This document shows positions 15,701 through 21,271 of a stretch of 21,271 nucleotides of DNA, piece after piece. This DNA is from Candidatus Dojkabacteria bacterium (GTDB lineage: Bacteria > Patescibacteriota > Dojkabacteria > J137): contig JAGQLJ010000014.1 in NCBI GenBank assembly GCA_020429495.1, positions 1 to 21,271 of the forward strand. Reading direction: 5' to 3'. The translations under genes were made by a program, and so were the position numbers. The notes under the pieces are model-generated. The model saw nothing but the letters and a program-made list of their open reading frames with translations, was not told the origin of the DNA and did not search any database. The number at the start of each line of letters is the position of its first letter. Position 1 is the first letter of the stretch.

Positions 15701-16394
15701 CAATAATCTCTCCTGTTTCAAGATCATAGAATGAAGCTACTGTATTATCTTGATATTTAATTAGTGAGCCTGTTTGTGGTTCAACCCAAAGTTCAAGATG
15801 TGGCTTTAAGCTTACCCCTTTATCAATACCAACGCCAGGTAGATAGTCTAACTCTTTTGTTTGATCAATATTCTCTCCATTGTAATCAGTTACATAATGA
15901 AATATCTTGATGCCATCCATATATGATTGATCTTGATAGTGCATCACTGCTGGACCATCATAGTTAATATGCCAATATATAAATGAATCACCAGCTTTTA
16001 AGTTTTTAGGTGCAAAAAGATATCCTTCTCTATCTTTATCCCCATAGCCTGGAACATGTTCACCTGTTAGCTTGTTAATTCCATATTGTCTTGTTACTGA
16101 GAAGATAGGTTTATTATCTGGAGTTTTTACATCAAATTTATTTTCAACTATTAAAACATCATTGATATTATCTACTACTCTATAGTTATAATCTGTTTTA
16201 GAATATTGAGGTCCTGAATACTCTTCTCTATCTTCGCTATAAAAGTTGTCAGTGGATACAACTTCAGAAGTGAAAACAAAATCACTAGGTATTGATGTGT
16301 ATTTGGGAATAGCAAAGTTTCTCCATAGGGGTATTATCAGTATGAATGCCAGTGCTAAAAGCATAAATATATAATCTCTAGTTTTCCTACTCAT
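12765..16394 (-). CDS. Hybrid-input sensor histidine kinase (PorA-like, CHASE, PAS)
   Basis: Membrane histidine kinase of 1209 aa. In order: membrane span (about 8-24); extracytoplasmic domain (about 33-225) resembling PorA/DUF3068, with GINKLTGEHVPGYGD, GYLF, DGIKIFHYV, LPGVG and ELWVEPQTG; membrane span (263-281); a block of about seven spans (297-520); CHASE domain (about 525-700); span (799-822); PAS (about 845-962); HisKA with H-box SHQLRTP, phosphoacceptor H982; and HATPase with N-box N1096/N1100, G1 DTGYG (1128-1132) and G2 GTGLGL (1158-1163). All kinase motifs are intact, so autophosphorylation and transfer are expected. The likely partner is the divergent receiver gene, 98 bp away. 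The start is taken at the ATG before KTRDYIF because it gives a normal positive-then-hydrophobic N-terminus. The domain fusion is unusual; the PorA-like call rests on motif pattern only. Confidence 0.9.
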   Translation of the reverse strand: MSRKTRDYIFMLLALAFILIIPLWRNFAIPKYTSIPSDFVFTSEVVSTDNFYSEDREEYSGPQYSKTDYNYRVVDNINDVLIVENKFDVKTPDNKPIFSVTRQYGINKLTGEHVPGYGDKDREGYLFAPKNLKAGDSFIYWHINYDGPAVMHYQDQSYMDGIKIFHYVTDYNGENIDQTKELDYLPGVGIDKGVSLKPHLELWVEPQTGSLIKYQDNTVASFYDLETGEIIAPWNNFSNKISDKSTIENLKEVTRLKVEYRLVNFVIPLVICIISFFCLSKVSYIKAKLSSLPGKRILTTIGGIIIFSLGLTVLFGWYTNNEDLIRLWFIGNSTMNPLTALCFVILGTIILLISFIKRKYISFLSIVITILIFIKFLGLYGVIDFQLDQILFANSITITGSQMSVFTAFNLFLLSASLIIISFKPLNRLHTVAITTITTLLLSSLALIAFILNIFSVAVLPFFLYSSSTTALLTILASLIIFFNFRLKEGVVLSLLNNSLVFGVLLGSIMLTILFAGVIEQTSYEDAQNKFKDETNNVTSNLDERLKIYINILDGAVGFLSASDNVTRTEWHKYVDALAIEENYPGIQGIGYSIFIKPENKEAHVLEIQKEGFQDYDIKPEGDRPIYTSIIYIEPFNERNQEAFGFDMFQEATRRIAMQQSRDTGEPKMTGKLTLVQEIDADVQPGFVIYVPYYGQNNSPNNVDQRRNEIIGYAYSPFRSRNFVEGVIGTGGLKDIGLKINDGVTIDESTEIYNDLNNKIGDTNKSRFSDTQTIYIAGRPWTLTYFSTKNYDYTIYAQIAPLIVLAMGISVSVLFSLIVYTVISSKQRAILYANKVTKDLKQAQAKDEAVLLSIGDGLVATDQYGKIMLVNSRFENLLGWKESEVVGKLLTDVVPMIDENNKTVAAKDRTINKALKSELKKVEKSSTVKYRTKNGYDFPVSITVSPIISQEQVIGAVEVFRDITKEKEVDAAKTEFVSLASHQLRTPLTSINWYLELLLDEKGSKLTKKQKEFFHEIQIATKQMTELVGALLNVSRIELGTFAITPEPTDLTKLAESVVEEVSPIIKDKKLKVNLTKTKLEKVSVDPKLFRIVYQNLITNAVKYTPEEGIISIDHKIENDDILITVSDTGYGIPLRQKDQIFQKLFRADNVRIKDTKGTGLGLYIVKSILESTGGRIWFESEENEGTTFFVKVPLKGMSKKVGSRVLES

Positions 16395-16492
16395 TATTTT
16401 ATTGGTCTATTCAAATTTTGTATACTATACTTTATAGTAATTTAAAATAGTAAACAACATTAGTTGAGATTTTATATATTAAAGACAGTGGT
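16395..16492. promoter_or_regulatory. Shared divergent promoter region, kinase / receiver
   Basis: Ninety-eight AT-rich bases between divergent ATGs. For the receiver (+), TATATT (16475-16480) with TAAACA (16451-16456) at 18-bp spacing would start transcription about six bases before the ATG. For the kinase (-), several TATA-like hexamers occur around 16421-16436, but none has a good -35. Shared control of the two genes is an inference. Confidence 0.4.
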
Positions 16493-16846
16493 ATGAAAAT
16501 TCTTATTGCAGAAGACGAATCAGCTTTATCTAAGGCTTTGCAAATCAAACTTACAGATGAAGGTTTGGGTGTGGATGTGGCACATGACGGTGAAGAAGCT
16601 ATCAGAATGCTTCAAGAAAATAAATATGATGTGATACTAGTTGATTTAATGATGCCAGGTAAAAGTGGGTTAGACGTAATCAAGTTTATTAAAAAAAATA
16701 ATATTGAAGTAAAAATTATTGTAGATTCAAACTTATCTCAAGAACAAGATAAGGAGGAAGTAGAAGCATTAGGTGTAAAAGATTTTATAATAAAATCTAA
16801 TGTATCGATTGAAGAAATAATTCAGAAGATAAACAGTCTTAAATAA
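16493..16846 (+). CDS. Single-domain response regulator (CheY-like receiver)
   Basis: Stand-alone receiver of 117 aa, the usual length, with no output domain. The acidic pocket is E7 and D8, the phosphoacceptor D51 lies in VDLMMPGKSGLD, the switch Ser/Thr position is S79 (IIVDSN), and the conserved lysine is K101 (DFIIKSN). All key residues are present, so it should accept phosphate from a histidine kinase. The CHASE/PAS kinase divergent from it is the obvious donor. With no DNA-binding domain it must act by protein contact or as a phosphate relay. D78 just before the switch serine is less usual than a hydrophobic residue. The gene ends eight bases from the stop of the convergent giant surface gene. 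Confidence 0.95.
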   Translation: MKILIAEDESALSKALQIKLTDEGLGVDVAHDGEEAIRMLQENKYDVILVDLMMPGKSGLDVIKFIKKNNIEVKIIVDSNLSQEQDKEEVEALGVKDFIIKSNVSIEEIIQKINSLK

Positions 16847-16863
16847 CCCCCAAATTAGGTTAT
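16843..16863. terminator. Weak hairpin between convergent genes
   Basis: ATAACC (16843-16848) and GGTTAT (16858-16863) can form a 6-bp stem with a 9-base loop spanning both stop codons. There is no T-run on either strand, so efficient intrinsic termination is doubtful. Confidence 0.25.
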
Positions 16864-19800
16864 CCAGTATAGTAAAAAGATAAATAATACAGGTAAAAGA
16901 ATTGGTACTACTGAAATCATTGGTAAATAAAAAGGCAAAGTTTGATTAAGAAAAGTGTTAAGTTCAATATTATTATTTTTTGCTGCATCATTTATAATTG
17001 TTACATTTGGATTTACATCAGTACCTTCACTATTCTGAACATTAGAGTTTGATTGAGAATCCTTTTTGATATTATCTGTAACTTGCTTATTAATATCTGT
17101 AGTATTGCTTCCTGTTGTACTACTAGTTTCATCAGTATTTGTCGTAACTTCTGGTTCTAGTGTAGTTGTAGAGTTATCATCTATTACCACACCGCTATCA
17201 TCGTCTTGAGCAATTTCATATGTCACTTCTTTAGTCAAATTAGAAGAATCTGTTGCAATAACTTTAAAAGTGCCTTTTCCTAAAATTTCTAGAATACAGT
17301 ATACTGTATAGTTATTTGGTTTAGTACAAGTTTGTGCAATAACTGTGATCTTGTTTGGAATTATTGAAACATTACTGGTTGATAATGGGAAATTATCACT
17401 AACTGTAATAAGGTATACATTTGGATTATTTATATCTTTTTCAATTTTAATTTCTGGGACTGAGCTGTCTGGATCTTCTATTACTGAAACAGTACTATTA
17501 CTATTACCAGCTCCAGATGATGTATTCACTTGTACATTGAAAGGTACTGTGAATAATGCAGAATTATCAGTTGTAATAGCATTAGAATCTGTAGCTCTAA
17601 AGTAAGCTCTATGTGTACCATTATTAAGGATAGTATCCACGGTACATATAAAATCTTCTTGCGCCTCGTCAAAATCTCCATCTAAAGCAAAACAACTTGA
17701 CCATGATCCATTTGTACTATCAATTTGAAATTCAATATTAAATATAGTTCCTTCTGCCTCTATTGCTTGGCCATTGAAGCTAGGAGTAGATATACTGATT
17801 GGGTTATAAGGTAGAGAATTAACTGTTAACTCAGGTGCTTCTCCATCTAAAAGTACTTGGAATGTGATTGAAGGATAAGAACCTGCATCCGTTGTGTTAC
17901 CAGATGAGTCAGTTGTTTTGAAATAAATAATATGTTGACCTGATTCTAAAACTTCTACTATTGCACATGTAAAATCTTCATTTAAAGAATTAAAAGTATT
18001 GTCATCTGCAGTACAAGAAGACCAAGAACTTAAAGTACTATCTATTTGATATTCTACTGAAGATATTACAGATAGATTGTCAGAAACATTACCTGTGAAA
18101 ATTGGAGAAACTTCTGTTGTTGGATTCGGTGAAAAACTATCAAGTGTTATTACAGGTATATCGATATCTTGGGATAAATATTCAATTGATATGCTTTCCA
18201 AGGCAGGAGTTGAGAATGAATCATTAGTAAGAAGTTCAACTTGGTATTGTATATATCTATCTGCATCGGTGACGCAGTTACTTGTAATAATTGGTGCACC
18301 CGATGCTATTGCTGAGCATGTAGAAAAATCATCAGCACCAGTCATATTAGCATCGTTTGAAGTTCTGACTTTTACATATACATTTGTATCTGTAGAACCA
18401 GAATACACATATTGCAAAATTCCCCATTGTGCACCAATATCAAAAGTTGTATCAAAAATAGATGAAGTTATGGTACCAGATCTAGCATATTCAGTAATTC
18501 CTGAACTATAGCTAGGAGAAGTTGATCCACTAATACTGCTTTTGGCTACAATTGCAATTCTTCCATCACCCCCATCGCCTGCATTTTCTTCTCCTGCGCC
18601 TCCAGCAGCATTTAATAGACTAGTACCAAGCGTAGCTGTATTAGATCTGATAATAATTGATCCACCAGCACCACCACCTCCTCCAGCATGAGCTACATTA
18701 GTAGGTGGTGTACCGTCACCTCCATTATTAGTTATAGTGCCCCCAGCTGAATTATTAAAAGTGTTAGCAGATATATAAATAATACCCCCACCATTACCTC
18801 CTATCCCTCCATTTCCATTATAATTACCACCACCACCTCCTCCAGATCCCAAATACAGTGAGCTTAGATTTGAAGATCCATAAATACCACCACCACCTCC
18901 TCCTGCTGATACCCCACAATTATATCCACCATTACCTCCTAGAACTCCATTACCGGGTTGACCATTCTCATGTCCATCACCAGTACAACCAGAATTTATA
19001 GCTAAAAAACCAATTCCTCCTGTTCCAACAGTGCCATAACCACCACCACCTCCTCCTCCTCCTCCATCTCCACGATCACCACCACCACCTCCTCCTCCAA
19101 CTGTTCCTAATGAGGCGGTCAGCGATGCTCCCGCACCACCAGCACCACCTTGTTGAGAGGGTTCACCACTATTTAATCCAGTTCCACCAACTCCATTATA
19201 AGTAACGCCGCCAGTTCCACCAATTCCATTTATTCCACCTGCATAACCTAATTCAGAAGTATCAATTGATGATGAGCTTTCAAGTAAAAGCGTTCCACTT
19301 ACCCTGAAAAATAATACACCACCTTTTCCAGCTGTATTATCATATGCTGATGTAGTTAAGTTACCATTTGATTGGATTGTGACATCTGTATAGTTAGGTA
19401 CTCTTTGGACCATTATTTTCTGAGAAAATCCATCATAGGTATTTGATAATGCTCCATCCAATGTAAGTACAGTTCCATTTATTGCAATAATACGTTTGGT
19501 TTCATATTTCCCTACATCTGCATAGTTACTGCTTGTACCTCTAAGATTTATTATTAATATTTCATCATTCACATCTAAACCAGTCGGTGTTACACCTAGA
19601 TCTAAGGTTGTAGAACCTGCTAATAGTGGGCTATATACATTAAAGTTTACAGCATCAGGACTAGTTCTACCTGACGCAATTGGAGTACTATCTATTGTCA
19701 GAGACTGTGCACTTGCGACAATAATCGCACCGTCTGCTCCATCTCCAAAATTAATGTTGTTAATTGTAAGTTGACCTGAATTTGAATCTATAATATCAGA

Positions 19801-21271
19801 TCCTTCATAGTAAGAAGTTGCATCTATCCATTGAGTTTGACTGTCACCTCCTGACCAATCAGATTGTACCCAGTACGATGGTGAAGTAATATTAGCATCA
19901 CCTTCAACATACTCAATATTTAGCTCAGTTAATAGCGGAGATGTACTTACATTTGAAACTATTACAGCTAGTGTAATCTGATATTGTATATACCTCTCTA
20001 AATCGTTTACACAAGAATTTGAAGAAATATCATATCCAGATACTACTGGATCGCACAAACTAAAGTCAGTTGCTCCAGACATGTCAGAATTATTTGATGT
20101 TCGTACTTTTATCTTAACTGAAGTATTTGCTGGCTCATATGAATTATAGTCAAGGACTCCCCAGTTAGCTCCATTTACAAATCCCGTATCATATATTGAT
20201 GATATGACTGAACCACTTGAATTATAAGAAGATTCTTCATTATAAGGTGCCGATGCAGAAGGCTCCGTTGCTAAATATTTTCTTATATAGAGAAATTTGA
20301 AAGTTGAACTACCCACATCATCTGTATGAGGAGTATTAAATAAAGTTACATACTGGTCTGCTGAAATTCCATTTGGTGTGAAGCTGCTACCCTGTTTTGT
20401 CCATGATGTACCATTTGAACTTGAATAACCACTCACAAGATTAGCATCAGTTTTAACTAACTTTAGAAATGATGGTAATGTATATGCTCCTCCACCTGTA
20501 CTAGTATCTATAGTAGGGTAAGTTGCATTAGACTGATACTCAAAAAGAACACCATGATTGGGTGATGTTGCAATGAGAGCCATACCATTAGATGTTGATG
20601 CAGTAACTGAATTCTGTATTGTTATTCCTGTTTTGGCATATTCATGAGTATTAGCTTGAGAGGTAAGATAGGTTTCTGCAACAAAACTACCATTAATAGT
20701 AGAGTTATTATAAGCATGTGTTGCTTGATATACATTTTGATATACATCTAGACCATTTGTATTAGTTAATGTAAGTACTCCACTTCCAACTGTAGCACTA
20801 CCACTAGTTCCTATATCTGTTTTAATCCAACCACTTGGTAAAGAAGATCCAGTAGTAAAATCAGTAAATTGAATAAAAACATTGTTTCCATTACTTTCAA
20901 GTGTGGCTGATGGATTATCATAATACATGTATATGAATTCTCCAGATGTAGAAATTGTTGGTATATTAAGCCAAACCTTAGTTGCTATTTGATCACATGT
21001 ATTTGTAGTAGGCGCAGTTGCAATCCAATAAGGTATATCAACATTATTTGAATCAGTAAAATGTAAATCACTACAGTCCGCATTTAATTTAGAACTTAGA
21101 ATTAATGATTCTGTGTCAATAAAAACTGGTACTTGAAAGTTAGTTAATGTTGAGCCTGAAGTATTATAAATTGAGATTTTTTTTCTAAATGTCCACGATG
21201 TATTGTACCAGTTATCTTTCTTATTTATTCCAACCTGATTTGGAGTTGTTATATCAAAGTTAGTTCCAGAT
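16855..21271 (-). CDS. Giant modular surface protein, 5' end outside window
   Basis: The frame is open from the stop at 16855 to the right edge (at least 1471 codons). The ATG at 20928 is internal, because 114 upstream codons continue a DUF2341-type domain (WYNTSWTFRKKISI, DLHFTDSN, YMYYDNPSA). Then follow a LamG or concanavalin-like domain (20238-20868); a beta module (19906-20214); a beta-rich stretch; a glycine-rich region (18544-19251); a second copy of the beta module (18178-18477); two Ig-like domains; the terminal module shared with the 975-aa protein; a Thr/Asn/Asp-rich linker; and a C-terminal membrane span (LPFYLPMISVVPILLPVLFIFLLYWIT region, about the last 28 residues). This is a plausible adhesin anchored by its C-terminus, exported through a signal sequence that is not visible here. 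The gene is partial by window position and shows no internal break. Confidence 0.85.
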   Translation of the reverse strand, partial: SGTNFDITTPNQVGINKKDNWYNTSWTFRKKISIYNTSGSTLTNFQVPVFIDTESLILSSKLNADCSDLHFTDSNNVDIPYWIATAPTTNTCDQIATKVWLNIPTISTSGEFIYMYYDNPSATLESNGNNVFIQFTDFTTGSSLPSGWIKTDIGTSGSATVGSGVLTLTNTNGLDVYQNVYQATHAYNNSTINGSFVAETYLTSQANTHEYAKTGITIQNSVTASTSNGMALIATSPNHGVLFEYQSNATYPTIDTSTGGGAYTLPSFLKLVKTDANLVSGYSSSNGTSWTKQGSSFTPNGISADQYVTLFNTPHTDDVGSSTFKFLYIRKYLATEPSASAPYNEESSYNSSGSVISSIYDTGFVNGANWGVLDYNSYEPANTSVKIKVRTSNNSDMSGATDFSLCDPVVSGYDISSNSCVNDLERYIQYQITLAVIVSNVSTSPLLTELNIEYVEGDANITSPSYWVQSDWSGGDSQTQWIDATSYYEGSDIIDSNSGQLTINNINFGDGADGAIIVASAQSLTIDSTPIASGRTSPDAVNFNVYSPLLAGSTTLDLGVTPTGLDVNDEILIINLRGTSSNYADVGKYETKRIIAINGTVLTLDGALSNTYDGFSQKIMVQRVPNYTDVTIQSNGNLTTSAYDNTAGKGGVLFFRVSGTLLLESSSSIDTSELGYAGGINGIGGTGGVTYNGVGGTGLNSGEPSQQGGAGGAGASLTASLGTVGGGGGGGDRGDGGGGGGGGGYGTVGTGGIGFLAINSGCTGDGHENGQPGNGVLGGNGGYNCGVSAGGGGGGIYGSSNLSSLYLGSGGGGGGNYNGNGGIGGNGGGIIYISANTFNNSAGGTITNNGGDGTPPTNVAHAGGGGGAGGSIIIRSNTATLGTSLLNAAGGAGEENAGDGGDGRIAIVAKSSISGSTSPSYSSGITEYARSGTITSSIFDTTFDIGAQWGILQYVYSGSTDTNVYVKVRTSNDANMTGADDFSTCSAIASGAPIITSNCVTDADRYIQYQVELLTNDSFSTPALESISIEYLSQDIDIPVITLDSFSPNPTTEVSPIFTGNVSDNLSVISSVEYQIDSTLSSWSSCTADDNTFNSLNEDFTCAIVEVLESGQHIIYFKTTDSSGNTTDAGSYPSITFQVLLDGEAPELTVNSLPYNPISISTPSFNGQAIEAEGTIFNIEFQIDSTNGSWSSCFALDGDFDEAQEDFICTVDTILNNGTHRAYFRATDSNAITTDNSALFTVPFNVQVNTSSGAGNSNSTVSVIEDPDSSVPEIKIEKDINNPNVYLITVSDNFPLSTSNVSIIPNKITVIAQTCTKPNNYTVYCILEILGKGTFKVIATDSSNLTKEVTYEIAQDDDSGVVIDDNSTTTLEPEVTTNTDETSSTTGSNTTDINKQVTDNIKKDSQSNSNVQNSEGTDVNPNVTIINDAAKNNNIELNTFLNQTLPFYLPMISVVPILLPVLFIFLLYWIT
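17206..17463 (-). other. Shared C-terminal module, copy in the giant protein
   Basis: Runs from PEIKIEKD to YEIAQD, with cysteines in QTCTKP and YTVYC and the motifs DNFP and ATDSS. It is homologous to 5205-5462. It lies between the last Ig-like domain and the linker to the membrane span, as in the other protein, which suggests a stalk or anchor function. Confidence 0.75.
17527..18171 (-). other. Two tandem Ig-like repeats with C-x15-C loops
   Basis: Repeat 1 is at 18171-17851 and repeat 2 at 17847-17527. Each has a pattern of EYQID or EFQID, then WSSC, fifteen residues and C, then a G-x-H and YF motif followed by TTDSSG or ATDSNA. The cysteine spacing is the same as in the 975-aa protein (5526-5837). 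Confidence 0.7.
18178..18477 (-). repeat. Beta module, second copy
   Basis: Encodes about 100 residues (GTITSSIFDTTFDIGAQWG to SIEYL) that repeat the module at 19906-20214: ITSSI/ISSIYDT, then WG, VKVRTSN, DDFS/TDFS with a Cys soon after, RYIQYQ and IEY. The two copies flank the glycine-rich core. Confidence 0.75.
18544..19251 (-). repeat. Glycine-rich domain, C-rich tract on the + strand
   Basis: About 236 residues dominated by Gly runs of five to nine, broken by short segments such as IIYIS, SIIIRS and RIAIVAK. It contains two cysteine-bearing inserts (SGCTGDG, YNCGVS). At DNA level the + strand shows irregular CCACC/TCCTCC repeats, densest at about 19034-19101. The coding strand and mRNA therefore carry many GG and GGG tracts. 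Confidence 0.8.
19906..20214 (-). repeat. Beta module, first copy
   Basis: Encodes about 103 residues (GSVISSIYDTGFVNGANWG to NIEYV), paralogous to 18178-18477. Conserved points are DT-F, WG-L-Y, VKIKVRTSN, the DFS-C segment, C-x-(N/T)-D, RYIQYQ and IEY. Confidence 0.75.

Noticed and set aside
17345..18511. Plus-strand open frames of 86 and 144 codons inside the giant surface gene
   Set aside because: They are antisense shadows of a strongly supported coding frame and show no domain pattern.
18544..19251. CCACC/TCCTCC repeats on the + strand as a CRISPR array or noncoding satellite
   Set aside because: The repeats are irregular and in frame on the minus strand, encoding glycine runs; there are no constant repeats with unique spacers.

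Overview
The window is AT-rich, densely packed DNA that reads like a small-genome bacterium of the Candidate Phyla Radiation (Patescibacteria). Dojkabacteria, Katanobacteria or Microgenomates are plausible, but the group is an inference. Supporting signs are a minimal folate pair (glyA, folD), large modular surface proteins, a single-domain receiver beside a CHASE-type histidine kinase, few recognisable Shine-Dalgarno motifs, and almost no space between genes. Thirteen of the fourteen complete protein genes end in TAA, one in TAG and none in TGA. No rRNA, CRISPR array, transposase, reverse transcriptase or phage structural gene is visible.

Layout. Positions 1-886 hold two unrecognised genes in tandem (+). 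They run into a tyrosine recombinase gene (-, 883-1971). A two-hairpin mosaic repeat (2001-2101) separates this from a small membrane protein (2138-2512). glyA (+) and folD (-) converge and overlap by 4 bp. Next is a secreted 975-residue protein (-, 4842-7769) with a formylglycine-enzyme-like fold, an Ig-like domain and a C-terminal anchor. tRNA-Arg and tRNA-Lys follow (+), then a CHASE-PAS membrane sensor without a kinase (-, 8099-9676) divergent from tRNA-His (+). A dockerin-like/beta-helix/FN3 surface protein (10020-11969) and a DUF1761 membrane protein (12012-12410) lie on +. A GIY-YIG protein and a 1209-residue histidine kinase lie on -. A lone receiver gene (+, 16493-16846) is divergent from the kinase. 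The last gene (-) is a very large surface protein that stays open to the right edge, so its start lies outside the window.

How the parts may fit. Three of the biggest genes encode envelope or extracellular proteins built from adhesion or carbohydrate-binding modules. Two of them share the same Ig-like repeat and the same C-terminal module. Between and beside them lie two CHASE-domain sensors, one of them a full kinase with a PorA/DUF3068-type outer domain, and a receiver. A surface-sensing and attachment locus is a reasonable hypothesis, but the sequence does not prove a regulatory link.

Most notable: the PorA-like/multi-TM/CHASE/PAS/kinase fusion; the inverted pair of REP-like hairpins; a near-ideal promoter whose expected start falls on the ATG (leaderless mRNA); the shared surface-protein module; and the near-absence of terminator space at all five convergent junctions. 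No stretch longer than 300 bases lacks a gene.
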